The notes under the pieces are model-generated. The model was not told where the DNA came from. It saw only the letters and a list, made by a program, of their open reading frames with translations, and searched no databases. DNA of 37,240 nucleotides. Origin: Deltaproteobacteria bacterium (GTDB taxonomy: Bacteria; Desulfobacterota; Desulfobacteria; Desulfobacterales; JAFDCJ01). The DNA is taken from the NCBI GenBank assembly GCA_019312835.1, contig JAFDCJ010000013.1:1-37240 (forward strand), in the 5' to 3' direction. Position 1 is the stretch's first letter, and every line of letters begins with the position of its first letter. Made by a program: the position numbers and the translations under genes. This document shows, piece by piece, positions 8,816-17,358 of the stretch.

Positions 8816-9512
8816 ATTGCTTTTCTATATAGGTGGATGCTTCCAGCCGTCCCTGCTGCAGGTGCAGAACCTGGCCGCCGGTTTTGCGCATCAGCCCTTT
8901 GTCATGGGTGGCGATAATCACCGTTGCTCCCCGGATATGGACCCCCCGGAGAAGCTCCAGGATTATTTCGGCTGATTCTTCATCCAGGCTTCCGGTGGGC
9001 TCATCGGCCAGAATTATTTTAGGATCGCCGACAATGGCCCGTGCGACGGCAATTCGCTGCTGTTCACCTCCCGACAGGCTCGGCGGCAAAGCCTTCAATC
9101 TGTCTTCCATGCCCACCAAGCGCAAAACGCTTTTGACCTTTTTTTGAATCAGGCGCGTTTTGACGCCGGCTGCTTCCAGAACCAGGGCCACGTTGTCATA
9201 GACATTTTTGGTTGGGATCAACTTATAGTCCTGGAATATAATGCCGAATTTGCGACGCAGCTGGGGGATGCGTTTGCGGGGTATACGCGCCAGGTTGATG
9301 CCGTCAATCAGAACCTGACCCTCGGAAACCGGCTCGCCCAAATAAAAGAGTTTAAGCAGGGTCGTCTTGCCGGCGCCGCTGGGGCCGCTGATGAAAACGA
9401 ACTCATTTTTGGTGATGTCAAGGGTAATATCGATCAGGGCTTTTTTGGAGCCGTAATTGTGGTGAACATGAAACATCCGGATGATGGAGCTTTTTTCATG
9501 GGCATCGATCAT
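8796..9512 (-). CDS. ftsE: Cell division ATP-binding protein FtsE
   Basis: The protein has 238 residues, close to the usual family length of about 220-230. It shows Walker [10 protein letters not shown], a Q-loop (FQDYKLIP), the signature LSGGEQQR, Walker [10 protein letters not shown] and the switch His in ATHDKG. It powers FtsX at the division site. The ATG overlaps the end of the tolC gene by four bases and the 3' end overlaps ftsX by 20, so the three genes are tightly coupled. Confidence 0.95.
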   Translation of the reverse strand: MIDAHEKSSIIRMFHVHHNYGSKKALIDITLDITKNEFVFISGPSGAGKTTLLKLFYLGEPVSEGQVLIDGINLARIPRKRIPQLRRKFGIIFQDYKLIPTKNVYDNVALVLEAAGVKTRLIQKKVKSVLRLVGMEDRLKALPPSLSGGEQQRIAVARAIVGDPKIILADEPTGSLDEESAEIILELLRGVHIRGATVIIATHDKGLMRKTGGQVLHLQQGRLEASTYIEKQYDNAIF

Positions 9513-10846
9513 TCCAGCATTTCCTGTCCAAGTGCCCGGTAGAGGACGGCTTTGGCAATTTTAAAATCATATAAGGCATTATAGTAATTGGTCATGGTTT
9601 CCGTCAGCAACGTTTGCGCAATCAGCACGTCGGTGGTGGTCGAGACCTGCTCCTTGTAACGCTCCTCGGTGATCCTTAAATTTTCTTTGGCCTGCTCGAT
9701 GGCCTTTTCAATCGTGGTAATATTTTTTTGCGCCTCCTGGGTTCGCAGATAGGCTTCTTTGACCTCCAGCTGGATGTTATCCAAAACCTGCTGCTTGCGA
9801 AGCTTGGCCTGGGATAGACGGCTAAGCTTTTCCTTGACACCGTATCTTGTTCGGCCCCATTGCCAGAAATCCCAGCTGGCCGTGGCCCGGATATCCCAGA
9901 AATCCTGATCGCTGATACCGACCCCGCCGTCCACATCCCAGTCGGTGCCGCGTTTGGTATAGGTACCGGTCAGGTTGACCGTCGGGTAATAATCCCGTTC
10001 GCTGAGTTTATAATCTTTCTCCGCGATTTGTACCTCCAGGTCGGCCACCTCGATTTCCAGCCGTTGCTCTTCGGCCAGCGCAAGGCAATCGTCAATGTCT
10101 TGCGCCCAGGGCGTGTAATCCAGAATGTCGACGACGTTTACCGGGGAGTTTACCGGACGGCGCAGCAAGGTGTTGAACTGGGATTCGGCAATGTCCAGGT
10201 TGTTTTTAGCCGTAATAAGCCCCTGTTTGGCATTGGCCAGCTGAACCTGACTTTGCAGCAAATCATTTAAGGGGCTCATGCCGACCTGGTACATATTTTC
10301 AGCCACTTCCTTTTGGGCGGATATTTGCTTGACCGTGTCATCGGCCACATCCAGCAGCTTTTGGGCTTTTAAAATCAAAAAGTAGGCATTTTTGGCGTCT
10401 AAAATGACATTCTGGCGCGTAAGCTGTTCCGAATACTGGGCGATGTCGAGCCCCAGCTCGGCAATTTTATAGCGGTTGTACAACCCAAATCCGGTAAATA
10501 TGGGCTGGGAAAAGGAGGTCACAAAATTATATTCGTCCTCCGGATTGATGATGACATCAACTATCTGGCCGCTCTGGGTTCCCAAAGCCTGGGTGGTCGG
10601 CTTGTCACGCCGAATATAACCGTACCTGGCATTCAAAGTCGGAAAAAAATCGCTGGTGGCCGCATTCTTGTTGGCGACAGCGGCATCGATTTCCTCTTTT
10701 GATCTTTGAAGTTCCAGATTGGCTTCCAGGGCAGCCTCAATGGTCTGGCGCAGGTTCAGCGTTTCAGCAGATACCAAACCGTGCGGCAGGAGAAGGCAGC
10801 CGAGGGTAATACCGTAAACTAAGTTTCGCCACTTTTTGTGCATCAT
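9509..10846 (-). CDS. tolC: TolC family outer membrane efflux protein
   Basis: The protein has 445 residues. A signal peptide (about 1-27, ending near VSAET) is followed by two repeats of the outer-membrane efflux domain, each with long amphipathic helices rich in Ala, Gln, Lys and Glu, for example near LNDLLQSQVQLANAK and TTTDVLIAQTLLTET. The family forms trimeric channels through the outer membrane and periplasm. It is the first gene of the operon, and its stop overlaps the ftsE start by four bases. No inner-membrane pump or membrane-fusion protein is adjacent, so its partner is unknown; a link with FtsEX is only suggested by the coupling. The symbol marks the family, not an orthologue. Confidence 0.9.
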   Translation of the reverse strand: MMHKKWRNLVYGITLGCLLLPHGLVSAETLNLRQTIEAALEANLELQRSKEEIDAAVANKNAATSDFFPTLNARYGYIRRDKPTTQALGTQSGQIVDVIINPEDEYNFVTSFSQPIFTGFGLYNRYKIAELGLDIAQYSEQLTRQNVILDAKNAYFLILKAQKLLDVADDTVKQISAQKEVAENMYQVGMSPLNDLLQSQVQLANAKQGLITAKNNLDIAESQFNTLLRRPVNSPVNVVDILDYTPWAQDIDDCLALAEEQRLEIEVADLEVQIAEKDYKLSERDYYPTVNLTGTYTKRGTDWDVDGGVGISDQDFWDIRATASWDFWQWGRTRYGVKEKLSRLSQAKLRKQQVLDNIQLEVKEAYLRTQEAQKNITTIEKAIEQAKENLRITEERYKEQVSTTTDVLIAQTLLTETMTNYYNALYDFKIAKAVLYRALGQEMLE

Positions 10847-10881
10847 ATATTATCCCAATCCATTAACCGCACCTGGACAAT

Positions 10882-10910
10882 TTGAGGATTTACAGCGCGC
10901 ATGCTATTTC
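10882..10910 (+). promoter_or_regulatory. Candidate sigma70 promoter for the small RNA
   Basis: A -35 TTGAGG (10882-10887) and an extended -10, TGC-TATTTC (hexamer 10905-10910), are separated by 17 bases. This predicts a start near 10914-10918, at the 5' end of the folded RNA region. A second possible promoter, TTGACC-17-TATGAA, lies inside the RNA region (10960-10988) and would give a shorter transcript. Confidence 0.45.
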
Positions 10911-10911
10911 A

Positions 10912-11085
10912 GGGCCACTTTATTCGCTGCGCCACAGAAACTATGGACTCATTTATAGTTTGACCCCGGTCACGTTTACTGGTATGAAGCCCTTGAGTTC
11001 AGGGAGTGCCGCTGCCGGTTTTCCTTGCTCAAGCCTCCACTGCACCCATTAAACTGGCTTCTTCCAACTAAGTGGAGGCTTTTTT
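10912..11085 (+). ncRNA. ssrS: Candidate 6S-like small RNA
   Basis: This is a protein-free stretch of about 170 bases with a promoter at its 5' end and an intrinsic terminator at its 3' end. The 5' CCACTT (10915-10920) can pair with AAGTGG near the 3' end, closing the molecule as in 6S RNA. CTTGAG-CAGGGA (about 10992-11003) pairs with TCCTTG-CTCAAG (about 11022-11033). Short resemblances to enterobacterial 6S include TTCGC after the 5' stem and AGCC...ACTG on the 3' side. 6S RNA binds sigma70 RNA polymerase and down-regulates it in stationary phase. The alternative is a pyrE leader or another small RNA. That a structured transcript exists is better supported than its identity. Confidence 0.45.
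11031..11085 (+). terminator. Intrinsic terminator of the small RNA
   Basis: AAGCCTCCACT (11031-11041) pairs with AGTGGAGGCTT (11071-11081) and is followed by an uninterrupted T-run. The loop is long, about 29 bases. It lies about 140 bases before pyrE, so it either ends the small RNA or attenuates transcription into pyrE. Confidence 0.7.
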
Positions 11086-11228
11086 ATATCGAATAACACT
11101 GTGGGAATCAATAGTTTCTTAGAATCTGTCGCCATCCGGTGCGAACCCGGCTGAAATTTCAAAAGAAACCCTGTATTGTCATTAAATTGTCCTAATTTAC
11201 AGACAATTCAACCGCCAGGACCCATGCC
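11086..11228. other. pyrE upstream region
   Basis: No gene is seen. AATTGTC and GACAATT (about 11183-11208) form a 7-base inverted repeat about 20 bases before pyrE and could be an operator. A T-loop-like string, CGAACCCGG (about 11142), is not part of a foldable tRNA. AGGA at about 11217 is the likely ribosome binding site of pyrE. Confidence 0.3.
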
Positions 11229-11798
11229 ATGAAAGAAGAATTAATTGATATCCTCTGCCGCCGCTCCTTTAAGTACACCGAAGAGCCCAGCTTTAAGCTG
11301 GTGTCCGGCCGAATGAGCCGCTTTTATGTGAACTGCAAGCCGACAACCTTAAGTGCCCGCGGGATGTACCTGGTGGGTCATTTGATGTTTGATGCCATCA
11401 AAGACAGCCCGGCAACCGCAGTCGGAGGGTTGACCTTTGGAGCCGATCCCATCGCAGTGGCCACGGCCTTTGCATCCGCGATCCAGGACCAACCGGTCAA
11501 TGCCTTTTCGATACGCAAAACCCGCAAGGATCACGGCATCATCCGCTGGGTGGAGGGGGACGTCCAGCCGGGGCAAGCGGTGGTCATTATCGATGATGTG
11601 GCCACCACGGGCGGGTCCACCATCAAAGCCATAGAGCGAGCCCGATCCGAGGGCCTTGAGGTCGTCAAGTCAGTCATACTGGTAGATCGCCAGGAGGGCG
11701 GGCTGGACAATATCCGCGAACACGTAGCGGATGTATCTGCCATTGTGACGCGTGACGAGTTGATGAAGAGGTGGAAGGGACTAAAGAGGGGCGAATGA
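11229..11798 (+). CDS. pyrE: Orotate phosphoribosyltransferase
   Basis: The protein has 189 residues and makes orotidine 5'-phosphate from orotate and PRPP in pyrimidine synthesis. The type I PRTase PRPP-binding motif [14 protein letters not shown] is present, along with [11 protein letters not shown], which carries the catalytic-loop Lys and His residues, and an N-terminal [16 protein letters not shown] segment typical of the family. The start ATG has AGGA about 8 bases upstream. It is encoded alone, preceded by the small RNA and terminator; a heptad array begins inside its last codons and stop. Confidence 0.95.
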   Translation: MKEELIDILCRRSFKYTEEPSFKLVSGRMSRFYVNCKPTTLSARGMYLVGHLMFDAIKDSPATAVGGLTFGADPIAVATAFASAIQDQPVNAFSIRKTRKDHGIIRWVEGDVQPGQAVVIIDDVATTGGSTIKAIERARSEGLEVVKSVILVDRQEGGLDNIREHVADVSAIVTRDELMKRWKGLKRGE

Positions 11799-12003
11799 CG
11801 AATGCCGAATGAAGGTATTCTGTCAATTATATTACAAACAGAGAGAAGTAGGTCGGGCCTCCGTGCCTGCCATTTTTAAATCACCTTGGTTTAAAAGGCG
11901 GTGCTTGGCTTGCGATGAGCATCACACGACCCGACCGAATGCTTCGGTCATTGAAATTTGAGATTTATTTGTAATTTGGTGCTTGGGTTTTGTGATTTAG
12001 TGC
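11792..12003. repeat. Heptad arrays flanking a palindrome, pyrE-queD gap
   Basis: Immediately at the pyrE stop are CGAATGA, CGAATGC, CGAATGA (11792-11812). Before queD is a 7-unit array (11955-12003): AATTTGA, GATTTAT, TTGTAAT, TTGGTGC, TTGGGTT, TTGTGAT, TTAGTGC. These two arms are not complementary to each other, unlike most arrays in the window. Between them lies the separate palindrome at 11851-11936. Confidence 0.65.
11851..11936. repeat. Imperfect palindrome between pyrE and queD
   Basis: GGTCGGG (11851-11857) faces CCCGACC (11930-11936). Inside, CGTGCCTGCC faces GGCGGTGCTTGG, and TTTTTAAATCACC faces GGTTTAAAA around a TT centre. It may fold into a long interrupted hairpin and could serve as a bidirectional terminator between the convergent genes, or be a REP-type repeat. 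Confidence 0.5.
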
Positions 12004-12039
12004 GCTATATCCGAACGACACGCACTGTGGCTGGATGTA

Positions 12040-12420
12040 TTATTGCGCTTGATCAACAATATAGGTTGCCGACGCGTCATCGGACTCCCAGGCCGTCACG
12101 CGGCTGATCCTGACCGATGAGTTGTCGATTCGTTGCTGCAGTTGGCCGGCAACGAAAGCAGCGATGTTCTCTGATGACGGCTGGCGTTGTTGAAAAAATT
12201 CAAGCTCATTGAGGTATTTGTGATCCAGCATTGACATGATTTCGGCCACGTGTTTTTTAATTTCGCCGAAATCCATGACCACCCCTGCATCGTCCAGTTT
12301 ATCACCGGTCACACAGACTTCCACCTTCCAATTGTGCCCGTGCATATTCTCGCATTTGGCGCCCACCATGGTGAGTCGGTGCGCGGCGGCAAACTTGGTG
12401 ACAACTTTTAATTCATACAT
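12040..12420 (-). CDS. queD: 6-carboxytetrahydropterin synthase (QueD/PTPS family)
   Basis: From the chosen ATG the protein has 126 residues, starting MYELKVVTKF. GGAG stands about 8 bases before this ATG; a second ATG at 12435 would add five residues but has no binding site. Zinc ligands fit FAAAHRL and the pair in MHGHNW, the nucleophilic Cys is in AKCENMHGH, and LDHKYLNE and WESDDASATY complete the active site. QueD converts dihydroneopterin triphosphate to 6-carboxytetrahydropterin in queuosine/preQ1 synthesis. The Cys followed by HGHNW fits QueD rather than a folate-pathway PTPS variant. No other queuosine gene is in the window. Confidence 0.92.
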   Translation of the reverse strand: MYELKVVTKFAAAHRLTMVGAKCENMHGHNWKVEVCVTGDKLDDAGVVMDFGEIKKHVAEIMSMLDHKYLNELEFFQQRQPSSENIAAFVAGQLQQRIDNSSVRISRVTAWESDDASATYIVDQAQ

Positions 12421-12571
12421 CGGGTTGGGCTCCATGCAATATTAACATATTGCGGTTCGGTTTTTCTTAGGTTGGGGACCAAATTCGTATTTCGAATCTT
12501 CAAACCATCATGCTGTCCGTGTTCGAAATTCCCGCTTCAAAAAGGCAGGTGTCCACATTGTTTGAATGCGA

Positions 12572-13687
12572 TCAGTTGCTGGCTTGGGGTGCTCCCCCCT
12601 TGAGGATGTTTTTGAGCTTTTTGGAAAGTTTGCCTGCTTCGAGCTCGGCGAATTCCCTGAGCAGGGCTTCCTGACGTTTGGACAAATGGGTCGGTGTTTT
12701 TATTTCGACCTGGATGACCTGGTCCCCGCGCTTGCCCGTTCGCAATGATGGGATTCCTTCTTCCTTGAAAAAGAGGACATCCCCTGGCTGGGTGCCTTTG
12801 GGAATTCGCAGCTTTTTATTGCCGTTTAAAGTCGGCACACTGATTTTATCGCCCAGGGCTGCTTGAACAAATGAAATCGGTACCGTGCAGATAATGTGAT
12901 TGTCGCGGCGTTGAAAAAAATTATGCGCCTCGACATGGATGAAAACATACAAATCGCCTTTGGGGCCGCCCAGCCGGCCGGGCTCTCCTTCGCCCGTTAG
13001 CCGTAAGCGCGATCCATTGTCAACCCCGGCCGGGATTTTAACCGATACTTTTTTGGCGACGGCCACCTGGCCGCTTCCCCGGCACCCGTTGCAGGGGTGG
13101 GTGATGGCCTGGCCTTCGCCCCGGCATACCGGACAGGTCGATCGTACGGTGAAAAATCCCTGGTTTCTGGTAATTTGTCCCAAGCCTCCGCATTGACGGC
13201 AGGTCTCTGGGGCGGTTCCCGGCTCGCACCGATCCCCGTTGCAGGTCGGACAAGTTTCCATTTTCTCAACCTTGATTTCGGTTTCGGTTCCGAAGGCGGC
13301 TTCCATAAAACCAAGGGTGAGATCGTAGCGCAGGTCGGCTCCCCGCTGCGCTCTGGAGCCGGAACGGCGCCGGCCGCCAAACCCGAAAAAATCCTCAAAG
13401 ATGTCCCCGAAACTTGAAAAAATGTCTTCGAATCCGCCAAATCCCGAGAATCCCGACCCCTCCAGGCCGGCGTGGCCAAACTGGTCATAAAGTCCCCGCT
13501 TTTCAGGATCACGCAGAACTTCATAGGCTTCGGCGGCTTCTTTGAATTTTTCTTCGGCGGCTTTATCACCGGGATTGCGGTCCGGATGGTATTTTAAGGC
13601 AAGTTTGCGGTAGGATGATTTCAAATCATCGTTGGTGGCATCGCGCTGGACGCCTAAAATTTCGTAGTAATCCCGTTTGGTGCTCAT
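12572..13687 (-). CDS. dnaJ: Chaperone protein DnaJ
   Basis: The protein has 371 residues from ATG 13687 ([13 protein letters not shown]); the frame stays open upstream to 13792, but that part reads through repeats and does not match DnaJ. It has a J domain (about 1-70) with the HPD motif (YHPDRNPG), a Gly/Phe-rich stretch (about 73-115), a zinc-binding region with four Cys pairs (CPTC, CRQC, CPVC, CNGC) and the C-terminal substrate domains. The first zinc motif reads [10 protein letters not shown] instead of CxGxG. DnaJ delivers unfolded proteins to DnaK and stimulates its ATPase; dnaK and grpE are not nearby. A leader of about 190 bases carries two identical hairpin repeats. Confidence 0.95.
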   Translation of the reverse strand: MSTKRDYYEILGVQRDATNDDLKSSYRKLALKYHPDRNPGDKAAEEKFKEAAEAYEVLRDPEKRGLYDQFGHAGLEGSGFSGFGGFEDIFSSFGDIFEDFFGFGGRRRSGSRAQRGADLRYDLTLGFMEAAFGTETEIKVEKMETCPTCNGDRCEPGTAPETCRQCGGLGQITRNQGFFTVRSTCPVCRGEGQAITHPCNGCRGSGQVAVAKKVSVKIPAGVDNGSRLRLTGEGEPGRLGGPKGDLYVFIHVEAHNFFQRRDNHIICTVPISFVQAALGDKISVPTLNGNKKLRIPKGTQPGDVLFFKEEGIPSLRTGKRGDQVIQVEIKTPTHLSKRQEALLREFAELEAGKLSKKLKNILKGGAPQASN

Positions 13688-13734
13688 TTGCTCTTGTGGT
13701 GGTTCCTGGATCGATTGATCCATCCAAAAAGTTT

Positions 13735-13805
13735 TTCCAGCACAGCTGGATGACCCCTCATTTTTTATGTTCAGCGGTGGGCCTTCCAGCACAGCTGGAT
13801 GACCC
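13735..13805. repeat. Two identical 22-bp repeats in the dnaJ leader
   Basis: The same 22 bases occur at 13735-13756 and 13784-13805, offset by 49 bases. Each includes CCAGC-ACA-GCTGG, a 5-bp inverted repeat, followed by ATGACCC. On the minus strand they would lie in the dnaJ 5' untranslated region as two equal small hairpins. Confidence 0.75.
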
Positions 13806-13884
13806 TTCGGTTTTAAATTTTAAATGTGGGCCCATGAGATGGCTTTTGATTGTTAGACCGGTATCCCCTCTAAAGGTTGTTTCT

Positions 13885-13912
13885 AATGTAATGCAATATA
13901 GTTGGTTGTCAA
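13885..13912 (-). promoter_or_regulatory. Candidate sigma70 promoter of dnaJ
   Basis: On the minus strand a consensus -35, TTGACA (13912-13907), is followed after 16 bases by TACATT (13890-13885), which matches TATAAT at four of six positions. Transcription would start near 13878, giving a leader of about 190 bases. I see no clear sigma32-type site or CIRCE element. Confidence 0.45.
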
Positions 13913-13994
13913 TTTGCAGAAATTGTCTCCAAATTACATTTTATCCGCCTCAAGCGGACAATCTGCAATTTTTAAACGCTTTCTATTTCAATTT

Positions 13995-15164
13995 TTAATT
14001 TTTCTTGATACTTGTGCCGCCCAGAAACAGGCCGGTGCAAATCAGCATAATCCATCCGCCCAATGGAAAGACGGTCTGCAGCTGAAAAAAATCCATCATC
14101 ATTCCCCCCATCAGGGCACCGCTGAACATTCCCAGACTATGGGCGACCGTCATCAAGGCCATCATGCTTCCCATGGCGTTGATTTTCTGGCCCTTTAAAA
14201 CCGCCATCGCCATCAGGGCCGGCATCGAGACCCCCCCGCCGAGACCGAAAAGAATGGTGGCCCGGATTAAGTCGGCCAGCTGTTCGGCCCAGACGAACGA
14301 CAAGACGGCATAACTCACGATCAGGCCGCCGGCGACCACCATCAGCTGTTTGTTGAGCCTGTCGGCCAGGTAACCCATCGGCAAATGGATCAGGCCGCTG
14401 ACAAATACCCCCAGCATGATCAGGATCCCGATCCAGGAGCTGGAAGCCTCAAAACGCCAGTCCGCATACAGGGGGATGAATCCCCAAATGATGCCCACAC
14501 AGAATACGTAGGCAAATCTGAACGTAAAAAGACCGATCACATGCCAGTCATAAACAACTGCTTTCCATGAAAAGGGCTTATCGGCCTGGGCGATGCTTTT
14601 TTCGGATCGTGCGGGCGGCAGCAGGATAAGACTCAAAAAGAATCCGACCAGCGCCAGCAGCCCCATGCAGAGAAATGAGGCCTGGAGGCTGAAATAATCT
14701 TTGATGACCCCGCCGATTAACGGGCCGAGACTCAATCCCAGAAACAATGACATGTTAAAAATGCCCATGGTGATGCCTTCGCGCCCCCGGGGCGTGATAT
14801 CGCCAATGTAGGCCTGGATTACCGGCATCAGCATGGCTGAGGCAATGCCGTGAAAAAAGCGAATGACGATCAGGGTGCTGACCGCGCTGGAATAAATAAA
14901 CGCCAGGGAAATAAGGGCGTAGGCGAGAAAACCGGGGACAATGAAGGGCTTGCGCCCCCGGACATCCGAGAGTCGGCCGAACCAGGGTAGGAAGAAGGTT
15001 CGTGATATGGAAAAAGATCCGAAGATAAGTCCGATGTACAAACCCGAGGCGCCCAGATCATGGGCATAGATCGGAAGCAGGGGGACGACGACACCGACGC
15101 CGGTTACCGCCGCAAATATCGAAAAGAAAAGGGTGCCGAAGATTTTTTTGTCCAGTCGCTCCAT
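13995..15164 (-). CDS. MFS transporter
   Basis: The protein has 389 residues and about twelve hydrophobic helices. The loop between helices 2 and 3 has the MFS motif A form GRLSDVRGRKP. The GIASAMLMPVIQAYIGDITP and GLSLGPLIGG segments are typical of drug/H+ antiporter-like members. It is a proton-driven inner-membrane transporter, probably an exporter, with unknown substrate. It stands alone between dnaJ and the moeA-PBP gene, with an octad-repeat array upstream. A weak hairpin (about 13949-13967, stem TCCGC/GCGGA) follows its stop. Confidence 0.88.
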   Translation of the reverse strand: MERLDKKIFGTLFFSIFAAVTGVGVVVPLLPIYAHDLGASGLYIGLIFGSFSISRTFFLPWFGRLSDVRGRKPFIVPGFLAYALISLAFIYSSAVSTLIVIRFFHGIASAMLMPVIQAYIGDITPRGREGITMGIFNMSLFLGLSLGPLIGGVIKDYFSLQASFLCMGLLALVGFFLSLILLPPARSEKSIAQADKPFSWKAVVYDWHVIGLFTFRFAYVFCVGIIWGFIPLYADWRFEASSSWIGILIMLGVFVSGLIHLPMGYLADRLNKQLMVVAGGLIVSYAVLSFVWAEQLADLIRATILFGLGGGVSMPALMAMAVLKGQKINAMGSMMALMTVAHSLGMFSGALMGGMMMDFFQLQTVFPLGGWIMLICTGLFLGGTSIKKN

Positions 15165-15228
15165 GTGATGACATCCAAAAAGTCAGCATATCACCCGGAT
15201 AGACTGGGGACAAGAATCAATCTAATTC

Positions 15229-15318
15229 GGAGTGATGGAGTATTGGAGTACTGGAGTAATGGTTGAAAAGCCGACTATCATTTTCCAATACGCCAATACG
15301 CCATCACTCCATTACTCC
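15229..15318. repeat. Octad array with facing arms (theme GGAGTAAT)
   Basis: The left arm reads GGAGTGAT, GGAGTATT, GGAGTACT, GGAGTAAT (15229-15260), an exact 8-base period. The right arm reads CCAATACG, CCAATACG, CCATCACT, CCATTACT (15285-15316). The arms pair well across 24 bases. The same theme occurs on the other side of the moeA-PBP gene at 17359-17449. Confidence 0.85.
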
Positions 15319-15382
15319 TCCAGCTAAGGACTCACTGAATGCGGGTAAACCTTTATTTACCTTACTATTAACTATGTGCCGT

Positions 15383-17311
15383 TTATATAATTATCTCCCC
15401 CGTTTTATGGGTGCTGTAACCGCCCAGCGCTGCCACCCGGTTTTTGAATTCCGTGCTACGAATAGTTTCCAGCAGCAGTTGAATCATTTCTGATTCAAAG
15501 TGAAGCGCCGGGATTATCAGATCGTATTGCTCGGTGACCACCGGGATAAAATCGAGATCCAGGGCCGCTGCTGCCGCATGGATGCCCAGGCCGGTATCGA
15601 CGGTTCCGGAAAGTACCGCCACCGCCACCGCCATATGGGTGAACTCCTCATGCTGGTAGCCGTTGATCTGCCCGGGATCGATTCCGACCTGGCCCAGGCG
15701 ATAGTCCAGTAAAATTCGGGTACCCGATCCCGCCTGCCGGTTGATAAAGGCGATATCCCCGCGGGACAAATCCTCGATTCCCTTGATCCCTTTGGGATTG
15801 CCGCGCTGGACGATCAGGCCCTGATCGCGGAAAACCAGATTGACCAGCTTGACATCCAGCTGCGCTAAAAATTTTTTCACATAAGATCGGTTGTAGGAAC
15901 CATCGGCAGGATCGAGCAGATGCGACCCCGCCAGGTGACAGACGCCTCTCTTGATTGCCATTATACCGCCCATGCTGCCGACGTGACTGGATGAAAAGGT
16001 CAGGTGGCTGTGCCGGGCCTTGATCTGGTCGGCCAATACATCCAGGGTGTTGTCATGACTTCCTACCGCTACAATGGTGCGGCGCACCGACGGCAGGGGG
16101 CGCAGCAGTTCGGCAGTGGCCGGTTCGTTATCTTTGAGCCCCTCGATGTGATTTGGGATGCGAATAATGCCATCGGCCTCTGTGATAGAGGTGATGCTGC
16201 CGGCACCCCTGGGCAAGGGGGTCGCCACGATTTTTTCGCCGACCTGCCCCAGCTTTACGCGCACAAATTCCTCAACCCCCAGTTTGGAGGCAATCTTGCG
16301 CGTCGGCGTCACCTCGACGGTTTCCCTGCCTTGATCGGGTTGTCCCAGCATCTGATGGATCAGGGGCCGCACAAACTGCTCAAAAGCCATGATGGCGGAA
16401 ACAGGATAGCCGGGGATGCCGAAAACCGGCGTGTTCTTGACGGCGCCGATAACCACCGGTTTGCCGGGCATAATGGTCACACCATGGACGAAGACCTCGC
16501 CACTTTCAAGAACCACCCGTTTGGCATAATCTTCAGATCCGGCCGAGGAGCCTCCCAGTATCAGAACTATCTGAAAACCACTTTCGACGGCCTCGCCGAC
16601 AACCGCTTTGATTTTTTCCAAATCATCCATGAGCATATCGTGGCGGGTGTAAGTGCCGCCGCAGCTTTCGATCAAGCCGCCCATGACGAAGGAATTGGTC
16701 TCAAGCACCTGGCCGGGCTTGAAGTCATCCATCGACGACACCCGCCAGTCGACCAGCTCGCTGCCGGTGGGGATGATCAAAATTTTCGGTTTCCTTTTAA
16801 CCGGCACCTCGAATACCCCCCCGGTCAACAGCGCCCCCACACAGATAGGCGTAACCAGATGGTTGCGGGGAAACAACAGCTCGGTGGCCACGATGTCCTC
16901 GCCGACTTTGCGCACGTTTTGCCAGGGAAACACCGGCTTATCGATTTGAACCTGATCTTGATCCAGAACATGGACCTGTTCGATCATGATGACGGCGTCC
17001 GTCTGCACGGGCATGACATGGCCGGTGTTCACATAGAATGCATCCTGGCCGACTCTGAGAATCTTGGGCCTTGATTCATTGGCCCCGAAAGTGATGTCAG
17101 CCTTCACCGCCAGGCCGTCCATGGCGGCGGCATTAAAATGCGGGGAGGACAGCCTGGCATAGACGGGTTCTGCCAGAACCCGCCCGACAGCTTCGGGCAC
17201 CGGCACCGTCTCGGATTCCAGGACATCGGATAATGCGAAGGCCTCATCGAGGATTTTGCGAGCCTCCGGCAGGGTTTTCATTTTCAAATATACGTTGCGA
17301 GATTGACTCAT
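15383..17311 (-). CDS. MoeA-type molybdopterin molybdotransferase fused to a periplasmic-binding-like domain
   Basis: The protein has 642 residues, against about 400 for MoeA alone. The MoeA part (about 10-420) has FNAAAMDGLAV, NTGHVMPVQTDAVIMIEQV, IPTGSEL, LGGSSAGSEDYA, HGVTIMPGKP and FGIPGYPVSA. The C-terminal part (about 430-642) is a PBP-like domain (PF12727 type), with SHDNTLDVLADQI, SSHVGSMGGIMAI and NRQAGSGTRILLDY. MoeA inserts molybdate, or tungstate in some anaerobes, into adenylated molybdopterin. The extra domain resembles substrate-binding proteins but is cytoplasmic here and may sense the oxyanion or a cofactor form. An alternative start is the Met at residue 11. It is followed upstream on the same strand by a second MoeA. 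Confidence 0.92.
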   Translation of the reverse strand: MSQSRNVYLKMKTLPEARKILDEAFALSDVLESETVPVPEAVGRVLAEPVYARLSSPHFNAAAMDGLAVKADITFGANESRPKILRVGQDAFYVNTGHVMPVQTDAVIMIEQVHVLDQDQVQIDKPVFPWQNVRKVGEDIVATELLFPRNHLVTPICVGALLTGGVFEVPVKRKPKILIIPTGSELVDWRVSSMDDFKPGQVLETNSFVMGGLIESCGGTYTRHDMLMDDLEKIKAVVGEAVESGFQIVLILGGSSAGSEDYAKRVVLESGEVFVHGVTIMPGKPVVIGAVKNTPVFGIPGYPVSAIMAFEQFVRPLIHQMLGQPDQGRETVEVTPTRKIASKLGVEEFVRVKLGQVGEKIVATPLPRGAGSITSITEADGIIRIPNHIEGLKDNEPATAELLRPLPSVRRTIVAVGSHDNTLDVLADQIKARHSHLTFSSSHVGSMGGIMAIKRGVCHLAGSHLLDPADGSYNRSYVKKFLAQLDVKLVNLVFRDQGLIVQRGNPKGIKGIEDLSRGDIAFINRQAGSGTRILLDYRLGQVGIDPGQINGYQHEEFTHMAVAVAVLSGTVDTGLGIHAAAAALDLDFIPVVTEQYDLIIPALHFESEMIQLLLETIRSTEFKNRVAALGGYSTHKTGEIII

Positions 17312-17358
17312 GCTTGCACCAGTTGTTAAGTATTGGAACTTATCCTAATTATTATTCA

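Noticed and set aside
11130-11160. A T-arm-like string near CGAACCCGG, as a possible tRNA or tmRNA end
   Set aside because: No acceptor stem, anticodon arm or 3' CCA can be formed around it.
13688-13792. A 35-residue N-terminal extension of DnaJ
   Set aside because: It reads through the two direct repeats and does not match DnaJ, whose normal start [13 protein letters not shown] is at 13687.
16004-17074. A 356-codon open frame on the plus strand
   Set aside because: It lies wholly antisense to the well-supported moeA-PBP gene, has no recognisable domain and is the kind of shadow frame expected from GC-rich codon use.
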